A stretch of DNA of 64,000 bases from Denitratimonas sp037478135 (GTDB lineage Bacteria; Pseudomonadota; Gammaproteobacteria; Xanthomonadales; Xanthomonadaceae), in the NCBI RefSeq assembly GCF_037478135.1, contig NZ_JBBHDV010000013.1, positions 52,540 to 116,539 of the forward strand, written 5' to 3'. Made by a program: the position numbers and the translations under genes. How positions within the stretch are numbered: position 1 is the stretch's first letter; the number at the start of each line of letters is the position of its first letter. This document shows, piece after piece, positions 46,918 through 55,931 of the stretch. The notes under the pieces are model-generated. The model was given only the letters and a program-made list of their open reading frames with translations. It was not told where the DNA came from and did no database searches.

Positions 46918-48945
46918 TCAGTGGATCGCATCCCAGCCGGGGCGCGGCGTGAAGCGTTCGCCGTGGCGGGTGGCCAGTTGCTCCAGGCGCTTCTTCAGTT
47001 TGTCCGCGCCTTCGCTGCGGATGTACTGGATCGGGCCACCGTGGAAAGGCGCAAAACCGGTGCCGAAGATCACGCCGGCATCGAGCAGGTCGGCATCGGC
47101 CACCACGCCATCGTGCAGGCAGGCCACGGCTTCGTTCAGCAGGCGCAGCACGAGGCGGTCGCTGAGGTCGTCCGGGGTACGGTAGCCGTCCGGCAGCTCG
47201 GGTTTCACCGGCTTGCCTTCAGTCCATTCGTACAGGCCCTTGCCGTCCTTCTTGCCGCGCGCATCCGGCTCGAAGGCGAAATCCGGCGGCGTGGTGCCAT
47301 GGAACTGCGCCATGATTTTCCCGACGCTGGCGGCCACGTCCAGACCCACGGTATCGACCAGCTCGATCGGCCCCATCGGCATGCCGAAATCGACCGCCGC
47401 CTTGTCGATGGCGCGGCCCGGGATTCCTTCGCGGAAGGCCAGAATGGCTTCTTCCATGTAGGGCGCCAGGATGCGGTTGACGAGGAAGCCGGGCGTGCCG
47501 GCGACCGGCACCGGGAACTTGTCGATGGCCTTGCAGAAGGAGGCCAGGCGGCGTTCGGTTTCCGGCGACATGCCATCGTGCTGGACGATTTCCACCAGCG
47601 GCATCAGTGCCACGGGGTTGAAATAGTGCAGGCCGGCGAAGCGGTCCGGATGCGCCAGGCCTTCGCGCAAGCCGGTCAATGCCAGTGAGCTGGTATTGGT
47701 GACCAGCAGGGCGTCGGGTTTGAGCTGCGGTTCGATGCGCGCGTACAGCTCCTTCTTGGCATCCAGGTTTTCGTAGATCGCCTCGATGACCAGATCCGCC
47801 TTCGCCACGCCGGCACCTTCCACATCGGCATTCAGGCGTGCGATGGCGGCGGCGCGCTTGGCCTCGACCTTGAGCTTCTTTTCAAACAGCTTGCCGGCGC
47901 GATCTAGGGCCGGCTGGATGTACTGCATTTCGCGATCCTGCAGCGTGACATCGAAGCCGCGCAGCGCACACCACGCAGCGATGTCACCGCCCATGACGCC
48001 GGCGCCGATCACGTGTACATGCGCAATCCCGTGATCCTTGCCGCCCAGGCCCTTGAGCCGCTCCATCAGGAAAAACACGCGGATCAGGTTGCGTGCGGTG
48101 CTGCCGCCGGCCAGTTTCACCACGGCACGGGCTTCGGCCTTGAGCCGGGCATCGATGCTGCCGCCGCTGCGTCTCCAGGTGTCGATCAGTGCGTACGGCG
48201 CCGGGTAGTGTGCCTTCTTCGCCTTGCGCGCGACCTGCTTGACCAGCATCGGTGCCATCGCCTGCCGCACCGGCCACAGGTTCGTGGCCCAGGCCAGTGC
48301 GCGCTGCTTGAGCGGGCGGGTGGTGCCGCGCTTGGCCATTTCTATCGCGGCATCCAGCAGCACCGCCGGTTCCACGACCTTGTCCACCAGACCGATGGCA
48401 CGTGCGTTCTTCGCCGAAAGCGCGCGACCGGTCAGCATCATGTCCATCGCCGCCGGAGTGCCGACCAGATGTGGCAGGCGTACCGAGCCGCCCCAGCCGG
48501 GGAAGATGCCCAGTTTCACTTCCGGCAGGCCGATGCGGGTGGAATCGTCGCTCGATGCGACGCGGTAACGGCAGGCCAGCGACAGTTCGGTGCCGCCGCC
48601 CATGCAGTGACCGTGAATCGCGACCACGGTGGGGCAGGACAGCCGGTTCAGACGTTCGAACACGAGCTGGCCACGGCGGATGGCGTCCATCACCGTGCCG
48701 CGTGTATCAAACTCCTGGAATTCCTTCAGGTCGGCACCGGCGATGAAACCGGCGGCCTTGCCGGAGCGGATCACGACCGCCTTCGGGGTGTCGATTTCGA
48801 GCCGCTCGATGATGTTGTCCAGCTCTTCCAGCACTTCCTGCGAAAGCGCATTGACCGGGGCGTCGGCCCGTTCCAGGGTCAGGACGAGGATGCCGTCGGC
48901 ACGGGCCTCCGGCTGCCAGTGGCGGAAACGCAATCCGTCGAACAT
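46918..48945 (-). CDS. Fatty-acid oxidation multienzyme (enoyl-CoA hydratase/3-hydroxyacyl-CoA dehydrogenase), FadJ-like
   Basis: 675 residues. The N-terminal crotonase domain has GFIAGADLKEF and GHCMGGGTELSLAC (oxyanion and catalytic Glu loops, LPEVKLGIFPGWGG). The NAD-binding domain begins HVHVIGAGVMGGDIAAWCA; SSLALTGL and HYFNPVALMPLVEI hold the dehydrogenase dyad His-Glu. This is the alpha subunit type that works with a thiolase (not in this window). GGAGA stands before the ATG at 48945. FadB and FadJ cannot be firmly separated here. Confidence 0.92.
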   Translation of the reverse strand: MFDGLRFRHWQPEARADGILVLTLERADAPVNALSQEVLEELDNIIERLEIDTPKAVVIRSGKAAGFIAGADLKEFQEFDTRGTVMDAIRRGQLVFERLNRLSCPTVVAIHGHCMGGGTELSLACRYRVASSDDSTRIGLPEVKLGIFPGWGGSVRLPHLVGTPAAMDMMLTGRALSAKNARAIGLVDKVVEPAVLLDAAIEMAKRGTTRPLKQRALAWATNLWPVRQAMAPMLVKQVARKAKKAHYPAPYALIDTWRRSGGSIDARLKAEARAVVKLAGGSTARNLIRVFFLMERLKGLGGKDHGIAHVHVIGAGVMGGDIAAWCALRGFDVTLQDREMQYIQPALDRAGKLFEKKLKVEAKRAAAIARLNADVEGAGVAKADLVIEAIYENLDAKKELYARIEPQLKPDALLVTNTSSLALTGLREGLAHPDRFAGLHYFNPVALMPLVEIVQHDGMSPETERRLASFCKAIDKFPVPVAGTPGFLVNRILAPYMEEAILAFREGIPGRAIDKAAVDFGMPMGPIELVDTVGLDVAASVGKIMAQFHGTTPPDFAFEPDARGKKDGKGLYEWTEGKPVKPELPDGYRTPDDLSDRLVLRLLNEAVACLHDGVVADADLLDAGVIFGTGFAPFHGGPIQYIRSEGADKLKKRLEQLATRHGERFTPRPGWDAIH

Positions 48946-49059
48946 GGGAATCTCCTGTGCAGGCGCGCGGGCCCGGCGGCAAAGTGGCTATGATCCCGGC
49001 TAGCGCGGTTCGCGGTCAATGCGGCAGGGTATGGTGGCAGCCGTGGCACTGGAATTGCG

Positions 49060-49087
49060 GGAACTTCCACCCCACAACCGTGTCTAT
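49060..49087 (+). promoter_or_regulatory. Sigma-E-type promoter before rpoE
   Basis: -35 GGAACTT at 49060-49066, 16-bp spacer, -10 TCTAT at 49083-49087, 48 bp before the rpoE ATG. This closely fits the RpoE consensus (GGAACTT-N15/16-TCTGA-like) and implies positive autoregulation of the operon. Confidence 0.65.
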
Positions 49088-49135
49088 GAGGCGACCACAG
49101 ACGTGCCGCCCGAATTGTTCAGAGGCAGGCCTTGG

Positions 49136-49750
49136 ATGAGTGAGAACAACGTGGACCAGGCACTGATCAAACGCGTGCAGGAAGGCGACAAGCGCGCTTT
49201 CGACCTGCTCGTGCTCAAGTACCAGCACAAACTGGTGGGCGTGATCTCCCGCTACATACACGACTGGGCCGAGTGCCAGGACGTGGCGCAGGAAGCCTTC
49301 ATCCGCGCCTACCGCGCGTTGCCCAATTTCCGCGGCGACAGCCAGTTCTACACCTGGCTGTACAAGATCGCGATCAATACCGCCAAGAACCACCTGGTCG
49401 CGCTGGGCCGCCGCCCGCCGACCGAGGACATCGATGCGCAGGACGCGGTGCAGTTCGAATCCGGCAGCCGCCTGCGCGAATCCGGCACGCCGGAAAATGA
49501 AGCCATGCGGCGCGAAATTGAACAAACCGTCGCGCGCACGGTCGAAGCCTTGCCCGAGGAACTGCGCGTGGCGATCACGCTGCGCGAAGTGGACGGCCTC
49601 AGTTACGAGGAGATCGCCGAGACCATGGGCTGCCCCATCGGCACGGTGCGTTCACGCATCTTCCGGGCACGCGAGGCGATCGACAACAAACTGCGCCCGC
49701 TGATGGGCGATGCCACCGGCAGGAACGAGCGAAGCGAGAAGGTGTCGTGA
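49136..49750 (+). CDS. rpoE: RNA polymerase sigma-E factor RpoE
   Basis: 204 residues from MSENNVDQALIKRV. Region 2 contains HDWAECQDVAQEAFIRAYRAL and FRGDSQFYTWLYKIAINTAKN; region 4 contains LPEELRVAITLREVDGLSYE and GCPIGTVRSRIFRAR. ECF sigma factor for envelope stress. An upstream in-frame ATG at 49019 lies before the sigma-E promoter and is not used. Operon with rseA and mucD. Confidence 0.96.
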   Translation: MSENNVDQALIKRVQEGDKRAFDLLVLKYQHKLVGVISRYIHDWAECQDVAQEAFIRAYRALPNFRGDSQFYTWLYKIAINTAKNHLVALGRRPPTEDIDAQDAVQFESGSRLRESGTPENEAMRREIEQTVARTVEALPEELRVAITLREVDGLSYEEIAETMGCPIGTVRSRIFRAREAIDNKLRPLMGDATGRNERSEKVS

Positions 49751-50418
49751 TGAACCAGGAAATCCGTGAACAATTGTCCGCACTGATCGACGGTGAACTG
49801 GACCGCGATCGCACCCGCTTTCTGTTGAAGCGGGCCGAACATGATGCCGATCTGGTGGCGGTCTGGCAGCGCTGGCACTTTGTCGGTGAGGCGATGCGTG
49901 GTTCGGCCTTGCCGCTGCGGCGCGATTTCGCGCGCAGCATCGCGGCGCGGCTGGATGATGAACAGGCCGTGGAGCAGGTCGTGATCCAGCACCCGCGTCC
50001 GGGTTTTGCGCATTGGGGCGGCGGCTTCGCCATCGCGGCATCCGTGGCGCTGGTGGCGCTGCTGTTCACCCGCCCTGTGGATCCGACGATTGAAGCCGGG
50101 CAGCCGTCCGGCGACCAGATCGCCAGCCAGCCGGTCGGCACGCTGGCACCGACCACGCTGATGCCGGCCGTGGTCGCGCCTTCGCCGTATCGCGAACAGG
50201 ATCTGCGGCCGCCATATCGCTTTGCGGCGCAGACGGTGGCCGCGCAGGATTCCGGCAATGCCGCGATGCAGCTGCGCTTTGACCCCAACCACGAGGCCTA
50301 CTGGCTGCGTCATACCCAAGCGCTGAACGGTTACGGTCGCAGCGATGTGGCCGGCAGCGCGCAGCCGTGGCTGGCACCGTTGCGCCCGGATGCTGCGCAG
50401 GACGGCGTCCGGCACTGA
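49750..50418 (+). CDS. rseA: Anti-sigma-E factor RseA
   Basis: 222 residues. The N-terminal cytoplasmic sigma-binding domain is MNQEIREQLSALIDGELDRD..RWHFVGEAMRG, then a single membrane helix (FAIAASVALVALLFT) and a periplasmic tail. It holds RpoE at the membrane until regulated proteolysis. Its ATG shares one base with the rpoE stop (TGATG). Short MucB/RseB is absent; mucD follows directly. Confidence 0.92.
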   Translation: MNQEIREQLSALIDGELDRDRTRFLLKRAEHDADLVAVWQRWHFVGEAMRGSALPLRRDFARSIAARLDDEQAVEQVVIQHPRPGFAHWGGGFAIAASVALVALLFTRPVDPTIEAGQPSGDQIASQPVGTLAPTTLMPAVVAPSPYREQDLRPPYRFAAQTVAAQDSGNAAMQLRFDPNHEAYWLRHTQALNGYGRSDVAGSAQPWLAPLRPDAAQDGVRH

Positions 50419-50577
50419 TCCGGACGCGATGCCAACGGTTCTGTGCGGCATCGCGTGTAATCCCGGGGCCGATGGCGGCCCGATATCGAAGCTGATGCGG
50501 TACTGGTGTGCCACGTGCTGGTGGCAGTTTCCATGCCGCCGCGTGTTTCCCACATTCCATTTGCAAGCGAGAACCCC

Positions 50578-51993
50578 ATGAAGCGGATTCATTCCCGAAC
50601 GATGTGGCTGTTGATGCTGTGCCTGGCCGCTGGTATGGCCAAGGCGCAATTGCCCGATTTCACCGGCCTGGTATCCGAAGCCAGCCCGGCCGTGGTCAGC
50701 GTGCTGGCGACGCGCACCGCCGAGGCGCAGGCCCAGGCGCGCGGTCAACGCGGTGCGGAAGATGAGGAAATGCATGAATTCTTCCGCCGCTTCTTCGGTC
50801 AGCCGGGCATGCCCGGCATGCCGCAGGTGCCGCGCGACCGCACCTCGCAGGGCACCGGCTTCATCATTTCCGCCGACGGCTATGTGCTGACCAATCACCA
50901 CGTCATCGACGGTGCCGACGAGCTTCATGTGCAGTTGGCCGATCGGCGCGAGCTGGCGGCCAAGCTGATCGGTAGCGATGCCGAAACTGACGTGGCCCTG
51001 CTGAAGCTCGATGCCAGCAATCTGCCGACGCTGAAGCTGGGCGATTCGGACACGCTCAAGCCGGGTCAGTGGGTGGTGGCGATCGGTTCGCCGTTCGGCT
51101 TCAACCATTCGGTCACCGCCGGCATCGTCAGCGCCACCGGGCGCAGTTCGCAGATGGCGGGGCAGCAGTACGTGCCGTTCATCCAGACCGATGTGGCGAT
51201 CAACCGCGGCAACTCCGGCGGCCCGCTGCTGGATATCGAAGGCCGCGTGGTCGGCATCAATTCGCAGATCTTCTCCAATACCGGCGGCTTCATGGGGGTG
51301 TCGTTCGCGATCCCGATCGAGACCGCGATGCGCTCGGCCGATCAGTTGAAGAAGCAGGGCTATGTGGCGCGCGGCATGCTCGGCGTTCGCATCCAGGATG
51401 TCACCCGGGACGTGGCGCGCAGCCTTGGTCTGCCCAGTTCCAGCGGTGCGCTGGTGTTCCAGGTTGAACCCGATGGCGCGGCCGACAAGGCCGGCATCAA
51501 GGTGCAGGACGTGATCCTGTCGTTCAACGGCCAGGACGTCGCAGGATCGGCGCAGCTGCCGCCGCTGGTCGGTGCCGCCGATCCGGGCAGCAAGGCCCAG
51601 GTGAAGGTCTTCCGCGACGGCAAGGAGCGCACGATCACGGTCACCGTGGGCGAGGCGCCGCGTGACAGTACGACGGCCGGCGGCAATGAGTCCGCCGTGG
51701 ACAGCAGCAATCCTCTGGGTTTCAGCGTGGACGATCTCAGTGCCGCGCAGCGCGAGGCCTTGGGGCTGGAAGCCAACGAAGGCGTGGTGGTCAGCCGCGT
51801 ATCCGGCCCCGCCGCGCAGCGCCTGCGTGCCGGTGATGTGATCCTGATGGTCGGCAAGACCCGCGTTGGCAGCGTTGCGCAGTTCGAGCAGGCCACTAAG
51901 AACGTCAAATCCGGCGAGCCGGTGATGCTGCTGGTGCGTCGCGGCGAGGTCACCCAGTTCATCACGGTGACGCCGCCGAAGAAGAAGGATTGA
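50578..51993 (+). CDS. mucD: Periplasmic serine protease MucD/DegP
   Basis: 471 residues with a signal peptide ending near AGMAKA. Catalytic triad: His in LTNHHVIDGADE, Asp in AETDVALLKLD, Ser in NRGNSGGPLLD. Two PDZ domains follow (MLGVRIQDVTRD... and LGLEANEGVVVSRV...). It degrades misfolded envelope proteins and tempers sigma-E signalling. The Met at 50578 is chosen because it begins the signal peptide. Confidence 0.95.
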   Translation: MKRIHSRTMWLLMLCLAAGMAKAQLPDFTGLVSEASPAVVSVLATRTAEAQAQARGQRGAEDEEMHEFFRRFFGQPGMPGMPQVPRDRTSQGTGFIISADGYVLTNHHVIDGADELHVQLADRRELAAKLIGSDAETDVALLKLDASNLPTLKLGDSDTLKPGQWVVAIGSPFGFNHSVTAGIVSATGRSSQMAGQQYVPFIQTDVAINRGNSGGPLLDIEGRVVGINSQIFSNTGGFMGVSFAIPIETAMRSADQLKKQGYVARGMLGVRIQDVTRDVARSLGLPSSSGALVFQVEPDGAADKAGIKVQDVILSFNGQDVAGSAQLPPLVGAADPGSKAQVKVFRDGKERTITVTVGEAPRDSTTAGGNESAVDSSNPLGFSVDDLSAAQREALGLEANEGVVVSRVSGPAAQRLRAGDVILMVGKTRVGSVAQFEQATKNVKSGEPVMLLVRRGEVTQFITVTPPKKKD

Positions 51994-51998
51994 TGGGA

Positions 51999-52045
51999 CC
52001 GGCCAGCGGCTCCGGGCTGGAATCATGGCCGGAGCCGCTGGCCGG
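51999..52045 (+). terminator. Long hairpin after mucD
   Basis: Perfect 17-bp arms CCGGCCAGCGGCTCCGG and CCGGAGCCGCTGGCCGG around a 13-base loop, 5 bp after the mucD stop. A second, weaker GC stem ending in CCCTGTTT follows at about 52048-52080 and may supply the T-rich end. Confidence 0.6.
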
Positions 52046-52168
52046 GTTGGGCAGGGACAGACTTTGCCCGGCCCTGTTTCGTGATCCGGGCTGAATCGCT
52101 TGCCCGGATTTCCCTTTCCGGCGCTGTCGTCCGTGGCCGGGCGGTTCTTCCGGTGCCGCCCGACATGG

Positions 52169-52174
52169 CATAAT
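52169..52174 (+). promoter_or_regulatory. Possible -10 element of the lepA operon
   Basis: CATAAT, 45 bp before the lepA ATG, in an otherwise GC-rich gap; no clear -35 partner is seen. Confidence 0.35.
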
Positions 52175-52218
52175 GCCGGGTTCCCAGCGCGGCATCCGCC
52201 ACGCGCCCCGGACCTTTC

Positions 52219-54009
52219 ATGCAGCACATCCGCAACTTTTCCATCATCGCCCACGTCGACCACGGCAAGTCCACGCTCGCTGATCGCATCATCCAGCTTT
52301 GCGAAGGTCTGACCGAGCGCGAAATGGAAGCGCAGGTGCTCGACTCCAACCCGATCGAGCGCGAGCGTGGCATTACGATCAAGGCCAAGTCGATCTCGCT
52401 GCCCTATACCGCGCTGGACGGGCAGGTCTACCAGCTGAACTTCATCGACACTCCCGGTCACGTCGACTTTTCCTATGAAGTCAGCCGCTCGCTGGCGGCT
52501 TGCGAAGGCGCACTGCTGGTGGTCGACGCGGCCCAGGGCGTGGAGGCGCAATCGGTCGCCAACTGCTATACCGCCGTGGAAATGGGGCTGGAAGTGATTC
52601 CGGTGCTGAACAAGATCGACCTGCCCACGGCCGAGCCGGAGCGGGTGCGCGAGGAAATCGAAGCGGTGATCGGTATCGATGCCACCGACGCGGTCGAGGT
52701 CAGCGCCAAGACCGGCCTGAACGTACGCGCGGTGCTGGAAGCCATCGTGCAGCGTATTCCGCCGCCCAAGCCGCGCGATACCGACCGGTTGCAGGCGCTG
52801 ATCATCGATTCCTGGTTCGACAACTATCTGGGTGTGGTTTCGCAGATCCGGGTGATGCAGGGCGAGATCAAGGCCGGCGACAAGCTGCTGGTGATGAGCA
52901 CCGGCCGCGTCCACCAGGTCGACCAGGTCGGCGTGTTCACGCCCAAGCGCAAGGTCGTTGCGAAGCTGGGCCCGGGTGAAGCGGGCTGGATGACGGCCAG
53001 CATCAAGGACGTGCACGGCGCACCGGTTGGCGACACCCTGACGCTGGCGGCGGCTCCGGCCGAAGAGCCCTTGCCCGGTTTCCAGGAAATGCAGCCGCGC
53101 GTGTTCGCCGGCCTGTTCCCGATCGATGCCGATGACTACCCGGACCTGCGCGAGGCGCTGGAGAAGTTGCGTCTGAACGATGCCGCGCTGCGCTTCGAGC
53201 CGGAAAGTTCCGAAGCGATGGGTTTCGGCTTCCGTTGCGGCTTCCTCGGCATGCTGCACATGGAAATCGTGCAGGAGCGTCTGGAACGGGAATACAACCT
53301 GGATCTGATCAGCACCGCACCGACGGTGATCTACGAACTGGTCGACGTGGAGGGCAATGTCACGCCGCTGGACAACCCGGCGCATCTGCCGCCGGTTTCG
53401 AAGATCGCCGAGATCCGCGAGCCGATCATCCTGGCCAGCATCCTGACGCCGCCCGATTACGTCGGCAACGTGATCAAGCTGTGCGAGGAAAAGCGCGGCA
53501 TGCAGACCGGCATCCAGTACATGGGCAGCCAGGTGCAGGTCAGTTACGAGTTGCCGATGGCCGAGGTGGTGCTGGATTTCTTCGACAAGCTCAAGTCGGT
53601 CAGCCGTGGCTATGCCTCGCTCGACTACCACTTCGTGCGTTTCGAGGCCGGCCCGTTCGTGCGCCTGGACATCCTGATCAATGGCGACCGGGTCGATGCG
53701 CTGTCGATCATCTGCCATCGCGCGCATGCGGATCGCCGTGGCCGCGAGATCTGCGAAAAGATGAAGGAACTGATTCCACGGCAGATGTTCGATGTCGCGA
53801 TCCAGGCTGCGGTCGGGGCCCAGGTGATCGCGCGCACCACGGTCAAGGCGATGCGCAAGAACGTGCTGGCCAAGTGCTACGGCGGCGACGCCACGCGCAA
53901 GAAGAAGCTGCTGGAGAAGCAGAAGGAAGGCAAAAAGCGGATGAAGTCGGTCGGCCGCGTCGACATTCCGCAGGAAGCCTTCCTGGCCGTGCTCCAGGCC
54001 GACAAGTAG
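52219..54009 (+). CDS. lepA: Elongation factor 4 (LepA)
   Basis: 596 residues, usual length. GTPase motifs: IIAHVDHGKSTLADRI, ERERGITIKAKS, IDTPGHVDFSYE, LNKIDLP. The LepA-specific C-terminus contains RKKKLLEKQKEGKKRMKSVG and ends PQEAFLAVLQADK. Acts on stalled or mistranslocated ribosomes. It precedes lepB, the conserved order that gives the gene its name. Confidence 0.97.
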   Translation: MQHIRNFSIIAHVDHGKSTLADRIIQLCEGLTEREMEAQVLDSNPIERERGITIKAKSISLPYTALDGQVYQLNFIDTPGHVDFSYEVSRSLAACEGALLVVDAAQGVEAQSVANCYTAVEMGLEVIPVLNKIDLPTAEPERVREEIEAVIGIDATDAVEVSAKTGLNVRAVLEAIVQRIPPPKPRDTDRLQALIIDSWFDNYLGVVSQIRVMQGEIKAGDKLLVMSTGRVHQVDQVGVFTPKRKVVAKLGPGEAGWMTASIKDVHGAPVGDTLTLAAAPAEEPLPGFQEMQPRVFAGLFPIDADDYPDLREALEKLRLNDAALRFEPESSEAMGFGFRCGFLGMLHMEIVQERLEREYNLDLISTAPTVIYELVDVEGNVTPLDNPAHLPPVSKIAEIREPIILASILTPPDYVGNVIKLCEEKRGMQTGIQYMGSQVQVSYELPMAEVVLDFFDKLKSVSRGYASLDYHFVRFEAGPFVRLDILINGDRVDALSIICHRAHADRRGREICEKMKELIPRQMFDVAIQAAVGAQVIARTTVKAMRKNVLAKCYGGDATRKKKLLEKQKEGKKRMKSVGRVDIPQEAFLAVLQADK

Positions 54010-54052
54010 ACCCGATTCCGGCCCCGCGCCTGCCCGTACCCGAGGAGTTCCC

Positions 54053-54835
54053 GTGCATTTCGATTTTGCCGCCCTGTTGGTCGTCCTGAGTGCGCTGACC
54101 GGCGTGATCTGGCTGCTGGACCGCCTGCTGTTCGCCAAAAAGCGCGCGCAGCACAATGGCAAGGAGCCGGTGATCGTCGAGTACGCGCGCTCGTTCTTCC
54201 CGGTGATCTTCATCGTGCTGGTGGTGCGCTCGTTCCTGGCCGAACCCTTCCGCATCCCGTCCAACTCGATGATGCCGACGCTGCTGACCGGCGACTTCAT
54301 CCTGGTCAACAAGTTCAGCTACGGCATCCGGCTGCCGGTCACCGACACCAAGGTGATCCCGGTGAGCCTGCCGGAACGCGGCGACGTGGCGGTGTTCCGC
54401 TATCCGAAAGACCCTTCGCAGGACTACATCAAGCGCGTTATCGGCCTGCCCGGTGATGTGGTGGAATACCGCAACAAGGTGCTGACGGTGAACGGCGAAC
54501 GCATCGCCACCGAACCGCAGGGGCCGTATGTCGGGGTTGGTTCCGGGCGCGAAATGAGCGGCGCGATGCTGCTGGAGGAAGACCTGGGCGGCGTCCAGCA
54601 CCAGATCCTGGTGGATCCGCGCATCCAGCGTGGCCGCATCGGCGAGGGTAGCTGGACCGTGCCCGAGGGCCATTACTTCGTGATGGGCGACAACCGCGAC
54701 AACAGCGAGGACAGCCGCTTCTGGAACTATGTGCCGGAAGACCATCTGGTCGGCAAGGCCTTCCTGATCTGGATGAACTGGGACGGCAAGAACGGCGGCG
54801 TGGATTTTTCCCGCCTGGGAACCGTCATACACTAG
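54053..54835 (+). CDS. lepB: Signal peptidase I LepB
   Basis: 260 residues from a GTG with GAGGAG upstream. Two N-terminal membrane segments, then the catalytic Ser in FRIPSNSMMPTLLTGD and the catalytic Lys in YIKRVIGLPGD; FVMGDNRDNSEDSRFW is the conserved box. Removes signal peptides on the periplasmic face of the inner membrane. Confidence 0.96.
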   Translation: MHFDFAALLVVLSALTGVIWLLDRLLFAKKRAQHNGKEPVIVEYARSFFPVIFIVLVVRSFLAEPFRIPSNSMMPTLLTGDFILVNKFSYGIRLPVTDTKVIPVSLPERGDVAVFRYPKDPSQDYIKRVIGLPGDVVEYRNKVLTVNGERIATEPQGPYVGVGSGREMSGAMLLEEDLGGVQHQILVDPRIQRGRIGEGSWTVPEGHYFVMGDNRDNSEDSRFWNYVPEDHLVGKAFLIWMNWDGKNGGVDFSRLGTVIH

Positions 54836-54889
54836 TGCCGCAGCTGCGCGGCAGCTGTATCCATCAACCAACCTGTTGCGGGGGATTCC

Positions 54890-55270
54890 ATGAAGTCAGT
54901 CAAGAAGCAGTCCGGCCTCACGTTGATGAGCTTCCTGATCGTGCTGGTCGTGGTGGGCTTTTTCATCTTCATCGGCATGAAGTTGTTCCCGGTCTACAAC
55001 GAATACTGGTCGGTGGTGACCGACATGAAGGGGCTGGCGGCCGAGCCGGGCGTCAAGCAGCTCTCGCCCGAGCAGGTGCGTGATCGCCTGTTCCGCCGTT
55101 TCGACATCAGCTATGTGGATTCGGTGAAGCCGCAGAATGTGAAGGTCACGCGGCAGAACGGCTATCAGCTCAACGTCGCCTACGAGGTGCGCCGCAACCT
55201 GATGTACAACCTGGATTTTGTGGCGGTGTTCGACAAGACCGTCGAACTGGGTGGCAGGGACATTGACTGA
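54890..55270 (+). CDS. DUF4845 membrane-anchored protein
   Basis: 126 residues. It begins with a type IV pilin-like stretch, KKQSGLTLMSFLIVLVVVGFF, then a small soluble domain (FPVYNEYWSVVTDMKGLA). DUF4845 proteins regularly sit between lepB and rnc in proteobacteria. Function unknown. Its end overlaps the TTG start of rnc. Confidence 0.88.
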   Translation: MKSVKKQSGLTLMSFLIVLVVVGFFIFIGMKLFPVYNEYWSVVTDMKGLAAEPGVKQLSPEQVRDRLFRRFDISYVDSVKPQNVKVTRQNGYQLNVAYEVRRNLMYNLDFVAVFDKTVELGGRDID

Positions 55271-55916
55271 CCGCATCGGCCACCGTTTCGCCGATCCGGC
55301 CCTGCGGCAGCGCGCGCTGACGCACCGTAGTGCCAGCGGACGTAACAACGAACGTCTGGAGTTTCTCGGCGATGGGCTGGTCAACCTGATCGTGGCCGAA
55401 GCGCTGTACCAGCGCTTTCCGCAGGCCGACGAGGGCTGGCTGACGCGCGCGCGCGCGCAGCTGGTGCGCGAAGAATCACTCGCTGCCATCGCGCGCGAAC
55501 TGGAACTGGGCGATCAGCTTGAGCTGGGGCCGGGCGAACTGAAGAGCGGCGGTTTTCGGCGCGATTCGATCCTGGCCGATGCGCTGGAAGCGATCGTCGG
55601 CGCGATCCATCTGGACGCCGGTTTCGACACCTGCCGCCGCATCGCGCTGCAATGGTTCGAGCCGCGCTTTTCCACCCTGGCCGAGAACGGCACCGAAAAG
55701 GACGCCAAGACCCGGCTGCAGGAATGGCTCCAGGCGCGCGGCCTGCCTTTGCCCGAATATGTGCTGCTGGAGGCGCGTGGTGATGAGCACGACAGGATGT
55801 TTGATGTCGCTTGCCGCCTCGCGCAGCCGCCACTGCAAGCTACCGGCGACGGCAGTTCGCGCCGCCAGGCCGAACAGCGCGCCGCGCGCAGCATCCTGGA
55901 ACAGCTCCCCGCCTGA
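55263..55916 (+). CDS. rnc: Ribonuclease III
   Basis: 217 residues from a TTG at 55263 (LTDRIGHRF), with CAGGGA just upstream, overlapping the DUF4845 stop by 8 bases. The nuclease signature is NERLEFLGDGLVNLIVAE; metal ligands recur in ILADALEAIVGAIHLD. The C-terminal dsRNA-binding domain starts DAKTRLQEWLQARGL. Cuts double-stranded RNA in rRNA maturation. Confidence 0.95.
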   Translation: MTDRIGHRFADPALRQRALTHRSASGRNNERLEFLGDGLVNLIVAEALYQRFPQADEGWLTRARAQLVREESLAAIARELELGDQLELGPGELKSGGFRRDSILADALEAIVGAIHLDAGFDTCRRIALQWFEPRFSTLAENGTEKDAKTRLQEWLQARGLPLPEYVLLEARGDEHDRMFDVACRLAQPPLQATGDGSSRRQAEQRAARSILEQLPA

Positions 55917-55931
55917 CAGGCCATCGCATCC

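Noticed and set aside
49603..54312. A 1569-codon open frame on the minus strand
   Set aside because: It runs antisense across rseA, mucD and lepA, which are unmistakable genes. Long antisense frames are expected at this GC content and codon bias.
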